A stretch of DNA of 64,000 nucleotides from Datura wrightii. Lineage: Eukaryota; Streptophyta; Magnoliopsida; Solanales; Solanaceae. Numbering within the stretch: the first letter of the stretch is position 1; each line of letters starts with the position of its first letter. Both the position numbers and the translations under genes were made by a program. Positions 46,812-59,476 of the stretch are shown in pieces. Below the pieces are notes generated by a model, which saw nothing but the letters and a program-made list of their open reading frames with translations, did no database searches and was not told where the DNA came from. The stretch lies in the NCBI GenBank assembly GCA_035772735.1, contig JASDFA010000006.1, positions 63,566,001 through 63,630,000 on the forward strand, in the 5' to 3' direction.

Positions 46812-48964
46812 TGTTATACCTCGAAAGCCCAAAGATCAGACCGGAGGTTGAACAGATAAAAACTAAAAATTCTAATCCAGGTTATAGAAAGAGTCATTCT
46901 ATGACCCATGGGGAAGACCATGAGTCATGAGGTGACTCATGGTGAGGTACTGGACTTGAGTTGAGAAATTGTTGATGGGGTCACCACGAACATGACCACG
47001 AGTCGTGGTCAGACTCCACGATTCGTTGGGTGAATCACAGTCAGCAGGTAACTAATGATCTAAGGTTTGAGGCAGTGGAGATAACAAGTGGTTACTATAA
47101 GTCGTGGTCACCAGTAACAATTTGTATGATTGCCCATTATGAGTTCCAGGTGAAACCTCGACCGTGTACCCAATGATTGATGTAATGACCCGTGGTTGGA
47201 GGCAACAACTTGTTAGGCCCTTCGTGGGGACTGAGGAGCAGTTATTTTTTGCGAAGTTATTAAGGGTATCTTATCATTCCTATGCTCTAGGATCCTATAC
47301 TACATTGTTTTAAGCCTTTTTCAGGGTGTATTAAGATAGGTTAAGTCATTCTAGCCTATTAAAAACCCATGCATGCATGTTAGGAAGTTAGAGAGGAGAT
47401 CAAGCTTAAGCCATTCCAATTCATCTCGAATTCCTCTTGGACAATCAAGGAAGTGTAAGAATCAGCCATAATCAGGTATGTATGGTTATGAATGTGTGAA
47501 TCCGTTCACACCCATGCCCAATCTCTCTCTAAATCATGAAATTCCTTTGATGATTCTACGGGGTTTGAACCCAATGCATGAAATTCCTAATTCTCTACAT
47601 GGGTATGATCTAAATGAGTTTATATTATTGAAATATGAATTATGGGCAAGTTTCACGCCGTTTTCATTAAAATCATATTTCAAGCTTTATAAATTTAAAA
47701 TGCCCATTTATGAGATATTTCTGAAATTTGAGATTTATGATGAATGTTCATGTATAATGAGGTATCAATAATGAAAAGCATTTTTTCAAATTACACATGT
47801 TTATAATCATGTTTTCAAGTGAATTGAGTATTTTTCAATCATGTTAAAGTATTGGGCAATGCCCACATGTTCAAGAATGTATTACGATTTATGATATGGA
47901 TTTCATGATTTATCAATTTATGATGTTGGCCGATTAATGGGCCTTTGGTTCATGGCTAAACATGTATGTAAATGGGGATCAATGATGTTAATGTTTATTT
48001 GGCCATGAATCTCAGGAATGATGTTTATGATTTACGTATGAGCCTAAAGTGTATGTTTTTTGGAGCAGTGTCTAGCACCGAGTGGCCCGATATTCAAAGG
48101 ACTACACTGGTGTCTCATAACTATGTGCCACCATAGGTTCATGTTGATACATTACAATATTAATGGATCCCCTCTTTCGTGATATCACATAATGCACGTC
48201 CCTTGCTTGGCAAGCCAAGGAAGACTCTGCCCACTTGAGTGAGATAGTTGGGGCATCTTGTAAGGCTCTACCAAGGTGGTGTCTTTTATGACGTGACCTC
48301 CCATTGTTCTTCATGATTTATGCATTGTTATGTTCATATGGTTTTGGCTCAAGTTATGTTTAATGAAGTTTTCTCCTATTATTATGATTATGACGGATTT
48401 ATGAATGTTTTGAAAACTTTGAGCCTTATGTTAAATCATGAGATTCATGGTACAAGCATGTTGTCCTACTCTTATGAACTTTTATGCATTTTAACTTTCC
48501 GCTTTACTTACCTTGCATATTCGGTACATTCCACGTACTGATTGCATATTCTATGTTGTATCGTTTCATGATACAGGCTCTAATATTTAGACCTAGCGCT
48601 GTCATTAGCTTGTTCCTGGAGCTAGCATCCAGCTCATTGGTGAGTCCTCATCCCCTAAGGACCAGTTGATATTGGTTATCCCATTCTGTTCAGTTTCTAG
48701 ACTTGTCTGGTTAGTTGGGGGTATTTCCATAAATCCATCATATATGTTAGAGGCTTTCAGACTATGCGTAGTATTAAGCCATCATGTATGAAGTGTGTTT
48801 CTCTTTCCATGTTATGTTATGATTATGCTTCCGCGATGTTATCATGTTGAGTATTCTGCTTTGCTAGATTGAGATAGATGTATGTTCATGCCATGGGTCG
48901 ACTTGGAGTCTCTTGAGGATCCTTGTCTTGTGTTACAATCTGGGTCTACGTTCGGGTCGTGACA
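46812..48964 (+). repeat. Element 2 3' LTR
   Basis: It starts TGTTATACCTCG and ends GGTCGTGACA. It matches element 1's LTR in its first part. Words CACGAGTCGTGG (near 46997) and GATTCGTTGGGTGAATC lie in U3. Confidence 0.9.
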
Positions 48965-49217
48965 GAAGCTTATCCCCCAATATGTTGGTCCTTATAGGAT
49001 TCTAAGGCGAGTTGGCAAGGTGACTTTTAAGTTGGAGCTACTAGCGGACTTAACTTCGATTCATCTAGTTTTCGATATGTTCTTGTTGAAAAAGTGCATC
49101 GAGGATCCAGCCTTAGTTGTCCCTACGAATGACAATGGTTTTAAGGGTTTCCTTACCAATGAGGAGGTTCCTACTGAGATCATTGGTCATTAGGTTCGAA
49201 AGTTGAGGAATAAGGAG
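48965..49217 (+). pseudogene. Integrase C-terminal domain of element D, continued
   Basis: Directly after element 2 the text reads KLIPQYVGPYRILRRVGKVT, then FLLKKCIEDPALVV, and VRKLRNKE. It continues the frame left at 41430 and is cut again by element B at 49218. Confidence 0.88.
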
Positions 49218-50636
49218 GTACGTGGTCAAACAAGTAATAAAGTGGCTAAGTAGCCAAGTATCGATCCAAGGAGGCTGCTCTAGATATGCAAAACTGCCTA
49301 GTTTACTATATCTCTATTCTATTTCTAACTATGTTAACAACAATCCAACCAAGATTTGAGTGAGTTTTGTTTCTAAACTAATTATCTACTAAAATTAATA
49401 ACTACTATTTACGTTGAGTTTAGACAATGGATATGCACATGCCAAGGTTAAGAACGAGTAATGAACTTGATAATCATGATAATTTGGTCATCTTCTTCTT
49501 CATATTGCTAGCCAAGAACGTTTGCCTAGAAATTAAAACTTCCGTATTTAATTTCACTTTAGATTCATAAACCATTCGTCTACATTTCTGTGATCAAATG
49601 CAATTTATGACCTAAGACTACAATTCCGGTTCCTAAATTGACTAATACGGATTTCAAGTATATTTCTATCAAGAAAGCACATCAAAACCCAATTTTCCCA
49701 AATCAAGTTAAGAACAATACCCTATTAATTCACAACTTTCCAATTTCATGCTCTCTCGAGTGAAATTGGACTTTTTAGATATACATTATTGGTGGCCAAT
49801 CAAGAATGTAATAAGCACAAGAATTAATAGAACAACATGCAAGAAGAATAAGAAACCATATCAATTATTACCAACATTCATTACACAAGTTCAAAACCTC
49901 AGCAAGAAAGGAATTAGCCACTCATTCTTGGATTAATCATCCTAGAATGAGTGTGAATCATGCATACAATTGAAGGAAAGAAGAAGGGAAGAGAAGAAAA
50001 CACTTATCTTTTCTATTCTTCAACTGCCACAAAACCACGTTCCTGCTTCCACTTCTGAACTCAGGCTAAAAAAACTAAAACTAAAAAAAACTCTTTTAAA
50101 AATAACCTAAGTGTGCTATTTATACTAGTGGGAAATTTTTCCCGGAATAACAAGCAACGTGTCACGGAGGCCTACGCGGAGCACTGCCTCCATGACACGG
50201 CGTGGACGCGGACCCTCTCTGGAAATTGCATGGTCCGGATAATTAGCCTCAACGTGGCACGGAGGCCATCGCGGGGGCCTGTCTCCGTGCCACGGAGCTG
50301 TCGCGAGGCCTCACTGGAATCTGCCAATTAATTTCCTCTCCAGGCAGTGTGCTACCGCGATGGCAGCGTGGCACGGCACCATCGCGGAGCCAGTGTAAAA
50401 TATGCCATCCGAGGTCTTTTCCACGCTCGCATCCAAGTCCAACTCCGACATAGTTCCAACACGCATTTGAGCTCTTAAAAATCACATTATCCTGCAAAAC
50501 AAATGCTAATCATGTTGGTTAGTATAAATTCGCATTTTATTACCAAATACATGATAGTATATACACATTGCACAACAAACAAGGTAAAAATGATACGTTT
50601 GAGTATCACTTGGGCATATAAATCTGTCCAAGATCA
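49218..50636 (-). repeat. Element B 3' LTR, outer end truncated
   Basis: It aligns with 57719-59135. The join AAGGAG|GTACGTGG with D lacks the LTR terminus seen at 57672-57718. A GTA(C) word at both sides suggests a small deletion. Confidence 0.88.
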
Positions 50637-50660
50637 CTTACCCCACACTTAAATCCTTGT
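50637..50660 (-). other. Polypurine tract, element B
   Basis: The minus strand reads GGATTTAAGTGTGGGGTAAG next to the 3' LTR, the same as in element A. Further copies of AAGTGTGGGG lie near 52475 and 53850 (minus strand). The stretch 50661-52549 is non-coding and has two copies of an ATCGATCAT(T/A)TCGAT word (52165-52179, 52244-52258). Confidence 0.75.
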
Positions 50661-52549
50661 TCGTTCTCGAACAACACATACACAAATCATGCACATCACA
50701 TCTCAACCTTTGTCACTATGGTGCAACCATTTACGTTACGGTCATACCGAGTATTTGATTTTTGCAAATCATCAAGAAAACATGCTTGGTCGTACAAGAC
50801 AATGACCTTAATACATCGAGGCTTCCTAGACTTTTAAGAATTGATTCTTGATATCGGCAAACTCATGCAAATCAACTAATCAAGAAATCCGACACGAAAA
50901 TCAATCTTTCATCAAGCATGTACCCTCACAACTCGAGAGAAACTTCCCCTTTTATGCTCGTGCAGCACACAAACATGCAAGTAGGGGCATATAAAAATTG
51001 ATTTCACTCTCTCTCCCAAAAGAATTCACATGCATCATGTCATGACCCATAGGCTTTCCCTTAGTGTATTACTCCACTAATATAAAGAAATGCAGTGTAG
51101 GATCAAATAGGACTTTTAATGGGTTGTAACTGGGCTATGGATCTAGTATATATATATTGGATTAGCCAATAATAGTCGCTAGCATCCTTAAGCGCCTTTT
51201 CAACTCATTCCCATCGACTCATGGACATTGTTCCTCTCTTTTCTCTTTTTCTCCCATTCATGCTGGTTTACTTTCATACAGCCCATTTCATCAGGCACAC
51301 TTGACCCCAAACGGAAGGTTTTCATGTACCCTCAATTTCATTTAATTACAACTAGTGCCTCTTCAACATCATCTTTTCTTTCCTCACTTCGCTTTTCTTT
51401 TCTTTTCACTCTTTTCACTCTTTAACACTTTGGGAAACAATTTTCTGTTCTTTTTAAGCGCTTAAGAGCTTCTTATAGACTTTAAGGCTAATGAAAAGAA
51501 GGAATAAAGCTTAGTTCATACAATTCTGGACAAAAGAAAGAAATCGGCTAAAGGCTCAACGGGCTGACTAGGGTATACAACATATAAAAAGGTAGAATTT
51601 GACAAGAAAAAAATGGAAACTAACGGTTAAAACAAAGAAATGCCTACATCCTTTCCGACACTACACCTCCTTCATTTCGCTTTGTATACACGCCAGGCAA
51701 GTTCTAGACAATTCATAATGACATGGAATAGCAAAACCTCACTCACACTTCATGCACATGCTCGAATCAAGATGCATTCACAGACTCTTTAATTAGTCAA
51801 TTACATGAATTCAAGATTAAGCCTCAATCATAATGAACCAAATTCTATAGCCTAGGTAAATCAACATATTTACACAATTACATGCTTTCAAACGAATCAC
51901 TTTCACATTTCGAACATCAATTACACATGCAACAAAATTTTAGCAACCATAAGCAACTACAGTTTATTGATGCAATCCACCAAAGAAACTAAAAACAAAA
52001 CATCTACTCCTATCGACTACATTTCCCTTAAGACGGTCATCATCCATCCATCATAGGGAATGGTCACTAACTATGACATCGGTTCAATGGGACTATTCTC
52101 GGTAAAAGAACCGAAAACAAACTCCGAGAAACCCAAAAATAAAACTTCACAATTTTTGCAACACATCGATCATTTCGATGAAAAAAAATATTTACAAAAT
52201 ATGTTGATAAGTGCAACATCTTTTCGCAAAAATTTTGAAAAATATCGATCATATCGATAGAGAAAAAAAATATTTACAAAATTTACAAAATATTTACAAA
52301 GGCAACCATAACTTTTTTTAAAAACACACATCATTAGCCACAAACAAATATATATACACATCATTCACAAATCAGTTCACAACAACAGGGAAAGCACAGA
52401 CATACATAAACGTCAAGGAAGAATATACAGCAGATTTAGAGCCTATGACCCAGCACCTAACTACTCCCCACCCCACACTTAAATCGAACACTGTCCCCAG
52501 TGTTCACAAAAATACAAAGCACAAAATTTTGGGTGGTGAAACTCCCTGC

Positions 52550-53762
52550 TCAGTCGAAATATTCGACTTCCTCATCCGGTGCTGCGGCCTCGTCGCCCAT
52601 ATCTGAATCAGCTCCCTCGCCGTCATCGGACTCCACATCAGAGTCCTCACGACGTGTCTCCTCATCAGTCGGCTTCAGTTGGCTCCACAAAGGCTGGACC
52701 CACCTTGCATAAAGCTCTGGCGTTCTCGCCAAAAAGGTAGTCAAGCTCCAGCTGCCATAATTCATCCTCGGTGGCTCGTCTCCCACCTATCCGTAGCTGC
52801 AGCATCTGCATACCGAACATACGGGCCATATACTGGTCGTCACGAGCATGTCGCTCGCCCAGAGTCAGCACAGGTCCGTGTGTGGTGTCGGGGGCCTTGG
52901 TCTTTGTCACATCAAGGGCCCTCCGCTCCAACTGCGGAATGTAATCCAAGGCTTCTTCCTCAACGTCAAGGCCTCGGAGGAAGGTGGTGATGAGTCTGCC
53001 AAACTCGTATCTGTGGCCCTGGTGTAGTCTGGCTCTCTTCATGGCGGATATTATAACCGCCCCCACATTAATCTCAAGCCCTTTTATAAGGGCATACCCC
53101 AGGCAGACACGGTCCCGGGTCACGTCTGTCATATGTACTCCCGGGATCAAACACGAACATACAATTTTTAGCCAGATTATGGCCTCCCTGTTCATCTGCG
53201 AATAAGGCAGAGTCTGGTGGTAACCCCTCTCTTTGTGTCTACTCCATCGGGCTGTGGATCGAGCCCCACACAACGTACGTCTGATGTTGGCGTACGGTGG
53301 GGTGATGTTGAACTGGCGGAGAACGTGGGCGTCTGTGTCCCGCGCTCCAACGATGGCATTCAGCTGCTGGGGTTCCAGAGTGTCAATCTGCCCTCTGATT
53401 TTAATAGTGTGGCTTCTGATGGCAGGGTTCCAGTTGGCATAAAATTCCCGGACCATGTGAAGGTTGCACTCCTTGGGCTCCTGAAAAATAAAGCTGAGCC
53501 CAGCTGCCTCAATCCTCTGTACAATGCGAGGGAACTCCTATGCGAGTGGTTCCCTTGCAATATATTCCTCCGGGAAGTACTTGTTCTCCTTATGCTTTGC
53601 GTACCACTTCTTCCCTTCATCGGTAACCCATCGTGTCCCGTATCGGCGGTGTTGACCGCGTGGAACAGCAGGTGCAGCTGGGACAGCAGTGCCCAGTCTC
53701 ATTCTCTTTCTGCCGGTGCCTGAGGCTGAAGCACCCTTGCCTTTATCTTGTCGGCTGGCCAT
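52550..53762 (-). pseudogene. Second ORF of element B
   Basis: Counterpart of 11215-12435. The ATG is at 53762 (MASRQDKGKGASASGTGRKR). TAG at 53538-53540 stands where A has CAG. The long open piece 53456-52665 covers the middle (REFYANWNPAIRSHTIKIRG, QMNREAIIWLKIVCSCLIPG). An 8-base deletion near 52675 shifts the frame before the acidic tail, which ends EEVEYFD at 52550. The place where A has its TAG (11494) reads CAG here, so the family ORF was intact and each copy decayed separately. Function unknown; see the A copy. Confidence 0.72.
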
Positions 53763-53767
53763 TGTAC

Positions 53768-54472
53768 CTGTCAATTTACACAGACAAGCACAATGTTAAG
53801 CTAAAAACTTGTTAGCTTTGGCTAAGGTCGGGTTAAACAAAATTTACCCCACACTTAGTCTTTAACAATATTTACAACATGTTAGCAAGGATAGCTCTAT
53901 TTACACCCTAAACACAATCACTATAAACATATTGCTTAGTGCGTTCACAAAAATTCGACAGCATAACGGCTAGCGAACTACTCAGACTTCATACAGCTAA
54001 CCCAATCCTACTATCGACAGCTATTCACCCATAGCACTTAGCAACGATAACGACAACAAAATAGAAACAACAATACAAACATTTTATATACACTAATCTA
54101 AGCAATTCAACCAATTCACATATTACGCAATGTCCCACAAAAATTCGAGAATTAGTCGTCTTTCACCAATTATACAATATTTACCACGACTTATCTCAAA
54201 TAATAAACACACCCCGGCATCAATTTCGTCAAACTATCAAGTTACCCAAGTTAAAATTCAACAACCCCAAGCCCTAGAACTCAATTCGACAATCAACAAT
54301 GAATTATTCAATCAATCGATAAGTTCACACGTCAACTACAACAATCCGAACACAATCAATCGCAAAATAATTCACGTCATGTTTAATTTCTACCTAGGGT
54401 GATATATCTCACCTCACATGCTCAAAATCGACAAAAATCGCCAAAAATTTGAGATAGACGATGAAAACATAC
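53768..54472 (-). other. Candidate 5' UTR intron, element B
   Basis: Minus strand donor AAG|GTATGT at 54472 and acceptor TTGACAG ending 53768, five bases before the ATG. It is 705 nt, against 701 in A. Open frames inside (such as 54130-54402) are not conserved. Confidence 0.5.
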
Positions 54473-54654
54473 CTTGGAATTGAAGAATCGATAAAGACTT
54501 GACGTTTTCCTTGCCTCTTAACGTGGCACGGAGCTTGGGGGTAGGGGAATGGGTGTTTGGTTGCGGAGGGTAGAGGGAATGGGGAAAAATGGGCGAAAAT
54601 CGGGGGTTTATTTAAAAGAAACACGCGGGTCACCCGGAAACCCGGTGTGACCCG

Positions 54655-54835
54655 GCACTGGTATAAGGCCAACGTGTCACGGAGGGTAACGCGGAGGCCC
54701 TCCTCCGTGACATGGAGCCAACGCGTTGGCTTATTGGAATTTTAAAAAATTCCAGATTTGCCTTCAACGTGTCACGGAGGCCAACGCGGAGCATTGCCTC
54801 CGTGATACGGCGCCAACGCGCCAGTGCTCTGTTTC
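54655..54835 (-). promoter_or_regulatory. Internal GC-rich inverted-repeat module, element B
   Basis: Plus-strand words CGTGTCACGGAGG (twice), GCCTCCGTGA and CCTCCGTGACA form inverted pairs here, upstream of the intron and second ORF as in A. The TATA-like word on the minus strand (TTATACC, about 54662) is weaker than in A. Role inferred. Confidence 0.4.
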
Positions 54836-55076
54836 ACTATCAAATTTTATTTTTAATACCTCGCCTCGTTTTCTCGATTCCAAGTATTTTTCCTCCGGTA
54901 TACCTGAAAATCACCTCACTAAACAAAAATTGGTTAAATGACTAGATTCCCTACTAAAAAAAACAAAAATAAAAATTACTAATTAAAATGCACATCTAAA
55001 CCTAGTCAAGAAAAAGAAAAGAAAATAAAATAAAAGAAAAACTTTACACTAAGGAAAAAGAAAGAAAAATATTTTT

Positions 55077-55094
55077 CATGGGTTGCCTCCCGTG
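55077..55094 (-). other. Conserved hairpin after gag-protease, element B
   Basis: Minus strand CACGGG, loop AGGCAA, CCCATG, 41 nt after the gag-pro stop. One pair is lost compared with A. Confidence 0.65.
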
Positions 55095-55134
55095 CAGCGC
55101 CTGGTTTAACGTCGCGGCTCGACAGCCTTTATGC

Positions 55135-57528
55135 TCAATTTTCTACTAGGGAGATGGACGATTTGTCCCGATCATGGTCATCTCCCCAGTAGTTCTCAAC
55201 CTTGTCTGGTGGCCTACCTAGTAACTCTCGGGAATCACTCAATCCATTTGCATTCCCATGATCAATCACGTTGATCACCGAGAGTTCCTTATAGACAGTC
55301 GGGAGCTTAGGTGCCTTGTACACGTCGAACACCTCAACCTTGTCGTGTGCTCGCATCGTGAGTTGACCCGCAGCTACATCGATCAATGCCTTTCCGGTTG
55401 CCAAAAATGGTCGTCCCAAAATAAATGGGACTTCTGCCTCTGGCTCAAAATCCAGAACTATGAAATCTACCGGAAAAATGAGGGAGCCTACCTGCACTAG
55501 CACATCCTCAACTATGCCATCCGGCTTAGCTAAAGACCTGTCTGCTAGCTGCAAGATCACTGTTGTAGGTCTAGGACTCCCTAGCCCTAACTTTCTGAAT
55601 ACCGAAGATGGCATCAGATTTATACTTGCCCCCAAGTCGCATAACCCACGAGCTCGGATACTTTGCCCAATCGTCATCTGAATAGTAAAACTTCCAGGAT
55701 CCTTCAGTTTAGTGGGCAACCTGTTCTGAATAAGGGATGTGCATTCCTCCGTTAAAGCCACCGTGGCATACTCGGTCAAGCGACTTTTGTTGGCCACGAT
55801 GTCTTTGATATACTTTGCATATTTTGGCACACCCTGCAAGACATCAACAAGAGGTAAGTTAACATGTACCTGTTTAAGTACCTCCATGAATTTTTGGAAA
55901 CACGCCTCCTCCTTGTGTTTCTTAAGTCGTTGAGGGAACGGGGGTGGAGGCCTTGTTGGTTCAGCTTCTTTGGTCTTCCCCGTATCTGAGGTTTGTTCTC
56001 CCTCAACATATGCTACTCCTGACTTCTGAGGCGGTCTTTCCGGTTCCACCTCCTTTAATTGTAAACCACTCCTCGTGGTCACTGCATTTACCTGCTTAGG
56101 ATTGGGATCCGTGTCGCTAGGTAGTCCTCCCCTTGGTCTAGTATTTTGGGCACTAGCAAATTGCCCAAACTGATATTCAAGAGCCTTGGTTGCCAATTGA
56201 TTGTTCTTTACTTCGGCCGCCAGTTTGACATAGTCAGCCTACAATTGTGCCTGGTTGGCAATCATGGTCTTGAACATTTCCTCAATAGTCGGTGATGGTG
56301 GTGGAGGAGGGACATTGTGATTTCTAAACTGATTTTGATAGCCTTGTTGCCCTCCTTGGTTTCTGTGCATACCCTTCCCTAAACCTTGACCTTGTTGATT
56401 GTTGCTACCCCACGAAAAATTTGGATGATTCCACCAATTCGAGTTGTAGCCACCACCAAACTGCTGTTGATTCCTCTGTGCATTGCCCACAAAGTTGACA
56501 GAATCAGGATTTGCACCACAGCATTCGGCTGAATGCTCACTACTACCACACACTTCACACCACATCTGTTGGACTGAATTGACTGAGGCTGACGGCTGGT
56601 TCAAATTCATATTGCTGAAGTGAGTGTTTAACTGATTTTGCAAAGCAGCTATCTGAGCAGCGATATCTGTGAATACATCCACTTCAATCACTCCCGCTGC
56701 TTTCCTTGCTCCACCTCTTGAAGAATCTGCATTCCATTCCGCATTGCCTTGTGAAATTTAGTTGAGCAAAGTGTACAGCTCCTCATAAGTCTTCTCCAGC
56801 GCTTGCCCTCCAGCTGCTGAGGCTAACAAAATTTTAGTGTGGGGTTCCAAACCCTCAATAAAACTGTGGACCAACACCTCATTTGACTGATGATGATGAG
56901 GACAGTCCCGCAACATGGACTTGAATCTTTCCCAGGCTTGATAAAGATTTTCTCCTTCCCTCTGTTTAAAACTTAGAATCTGACTTCTAAGTTTAGCTGT
57001 TTTACCTGAAGGGAAAAATCTGATCAAGAACTTCTTTGCAAGATCATCCCACGTTGATATAGAGTTGGGTGGTTCAGCTTTTAACCACCTCTTGGCTTCA
57101 CCAAGTAAGGAAAATGGAAATAAGGTGAGCGGAACATAATCAGGTGACACTCCAGCGGGGATGTAAGTGTCACTTATCTCCAAAAAGTTATGGAGATGTT
57201 GTTGCAGATCTTCGTGAGGGAGACCGGTAAACTGCCCGCTAGTGTGCAAAAGTTGCACCATATTTTGCTTTAACTCAAATCTCCCCCCAGGCTCTGGTTT
57301 GCGGATGCTGGAATGTACATTATTAGCGTGTGGGATTGCCACCTCGCGAACCGGCCTGGCTGCTACTTCCTCGGGCACTAACACTGCCCGCACAACTGGT
57401 GGATTGGGTTGCTCCATTATAGACTGCTTCAGCAACTGCAACTTCTTCCAAAGAGCTTCTCTACGTTGACTGTACAATTCACGTTCTGGCTCTAAGTAAG
57501 ATTCCACTAGCTCCTTGTCCCTTGCCAG
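55135..57528 (-). pseudogene. gag-protease polyprotein of element B, two stops
   Basis: Same layout and length as in A: 798 codons from the CTG at 57528. Capsid text includes RRWLKAEPPN-type residues near 57090 (AKRWLKAEPPNSISTWDDLA). The CCHC knuckle CEVCGSSEHSAECC is at about 56510-56560, and the protease LCDLGASINLMP at about 55640-55600 with PFILGRPFLATGKALIDV after it. TAA at 56758-56760 and TAG at 56239-56241 interrupt it; A has CGG and CAG there. The last open piece (56196-55135, 353 residues) includes the whole protease. Confidence 0.88.
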
Positions 57529-57648
57529 TGTTCACAGAAATAAAAATCTGCAAAATACAGGCTAAGACCAAGTTGTTAACACTTAAGAAAATAAAAATAC
57601 AAATACAGTAAATTTACACTAAACAAAATTTTACAAATCGCCTAGCCT

Positions 57649-57665
57649 CCCCGGCAACGGTGCCA
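57649..57665 (-). other. Primer binding site (tRNA-Asp type), element B
   Basis: Minus strand TGGCACCGTTGCCGGGG, one base from the tRNA-Asp complement, next to the LTR at 57672. Confidence 0.85.
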
Positions 57666-57671
57666 AAAACT

Positions 57672-59135
57672 TGCTCGCTCTCTGCTGCTAGGTATATATT
57701 ATACACCGACACGCAAGTGTACGTGGTCAAACAAGTAATAAAGTGGCTAAGTAGCCAAGTATCGATCCAAGGAGGCTGCTCTAGATATGCAAAACTGCCT
57801 AGTTTACTATATCTCTATTCTATTTCTAACTATGTTAACAACAATCCAACCAAGATTTGAGTGAGTTTTGTTTCTAAACTAATTATCTACTAAAATTAAT
57901 AACTACTATTTACGTTGAGTTTAGACAATGGATATGCACATGCCAAGGTTAAGAACGAGTAATGAACTTGATAATCATGATAATTTGGTCATCTTCTTCT
58001 TCATATTGCTAGCCAAGAACGTTTGCCTAGAAATTAAAACTTCCGTATTTAATTTCACTTTAGATTCATAAACCATTCGTCTACATTTCTGTGATCAAAT
58101 GCAATTTATGACAAAACACTACAATTCCGGTTCCTAAATTGACTAATACGGCTTTCAAGTATATTTCTATCAAGAAAGCACATCAAAACCCAATTTTCCC
58201 AAATCAAGTTAAGAACAATACCCTATTAATTCACAACTTTCCAATTTCATGCTCTCTCGAGTGAAATTGGACTTTTTAGATATACATTAATGGTGGCCAA
58301 TCAAGAATGTAATAAGCACAAGAATTAATAGAACAACATGCAAGAAGAAGAAGAAACCATATCAATTATTACCAACATTCATTACACAAGTTCAAAACCT
58401 CAGCAAGAAAGGAATTAGCCACTCATTCTTGGATTAATCATCCTAGAATGAGTGTGAATCATGCATACAATTGAAGGAAAGAAGAAGGGAAGAGAAGAAA
58501 ACTCTTATCTTTTCTATTCTTCAACTGCCACAAAACAACGTTCCTGCTTCCACTTCTGAACTCAGGCTAAAAAAACTAAAACAAAAAAAAACTCTTTTAA
58601 AAATAACCTAAGTGTGCTATTTATACTAGTGGGAAATTTTTCCCGGAATAACAAGCAACGTGTCACGGAGGCCAACGCAGAGCACTGCCTCCGTAACACG
58701 GCGTGGACGCGGACCCTCTCTGGAAATTGCATGGTCCGGATAATTAGCCTCAACGTGGCACGGAGGCCATCGCGGGGGCCTGTCTCCGTGCCACGGAGCT
58801 GTCGCGAGGCCTCACTGGAATCTGCCAATTAATTTCCTCTCCAGGCAGTGTGCTACCGCGATGGCAGCGTGGCATGGCACCATCGCGGAGCCAGTGTAAA
58901 ATATGCCATCCGAGGTCTTTTCCACGCGCATCCAAGTCCAACTCCGACATAGTTCCAACACGTATTTTAGCTCTTAAAAATCACATTATCCTGCAAAACA
59001 AATGCTAATCATGTTGGTTAGTATAAATTCGCATTTTATTACCAAATACATGATAGTATATACACATTGCACAACAAACAAGGTAAAAATGATACGTTTG
59101 AGTATCATTTGGGCATATAAATCTGCCCAAGATCA
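57672..59135 (-). repeat. Element B 5' LTR, complete
   Basis: On the minus strand it starts TGATCTTGGGCAG and ends GAGAGCGAGCA. TATAAATA lies at 58625-58618 and the GC-rich modules at 58660-58890 (CCGCGATGGCAGCG, GGCACCATCGCGG, CGTGTCACGGAGG). A short palindrome GGGAAATTTTTCCC stands between modules and TATA box. Confidence 0.92.
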
Positions 59136-59476
59136 GTAACCTCAGTGAAGGTTTAGTGGCAACATCAAAGCCGAAGCAGATATGATGGATAGATATCCAT
59201 ATCTTTTCTCTCCCATCTCATTTCCAGCATGTGGTACTATTTTCTTCTTTATTAATATATTTAGTTTTTCGTGAAATTCATGTCCCTCAGATCCTTTTAT
59301 GACTTACCATGCATGTATGATTCATGAATTATGTTCATCCATGAGTTTCATGTTTGGGTTTGCAATTTTTAGGATTGCATGTCTTAGCTATTAAATTTTT
59401 GGGATTTTAGTTCTTTCAAAATCATTTTAGCTTAGTTAGCCTACATTCGTGGATGAAGGTTCCCAGGGGGAGATAA
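59136..59476 (+). other. Tail of element D: integrase end, 3' non-coding region, polypurine tract
   Basis: GTAACCTCAGTGAAGG continues VRKLRNKE from 49217, as shown by the matching place in E (29331 on). The coding part ends soon after with MMDRYPYLFS-like text. The tract CCCAGGGGGAGATAA precedes the LTR. Confidence 0.8.

Larger units (their letters stand above)
41436..48964 (+). mobile_element. Element 2: full-length Ty3/gypsy deletion derivative
   Basis: LTRs at 41436-43458 and 46812-48964 start TGGTATACC / TGTTATACC and end TGACA. The flanks are GAAGT and GAAGC, a five-base duplication with one change, and the integrase of D continues after it. The primer site is tRNA-Met type (43463-43474). 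The inside runs gag, protease, RT start, then integrase end with no RT palm, RNase H or integrase core, as in element 1. Several stops lie in every region. The element could only move if another supplied pol. Confidence 0.9.
49218..59135 (-). mobile_element. Element B: minus-strand sibling of element A
   Basis: LTRs at 57672-59135 (5' on the minus strand) and 49218-50636 (3') enclose gag-protease and the second ORF in the same order as element A, again without RT, RNase H or integrase. The right flank GTAAC (59136-59140) continues the integrase tail of D. The left LTR lacks the outer 47 bases present in the right one (57672-57718), and no clean duplication remains there. The two LTRs differ at only about 20 places by eye over 1.4 kb, so B is the youngest full element in the window. 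Its LTR end sequence differs from that of A. Confidence 0.92.

Noticed and set aside
53217..53723. 168-residue open frame opposite the second ORF of B
   Set aside because: It is the antisense shadow of a conserved ORF; the matching strand in A has no such frame.
54130..54402. 90-residue open frame on the plus strand
   Set aside because: It lies in the candidate intron of B, on the other strand, and is not matched in A.
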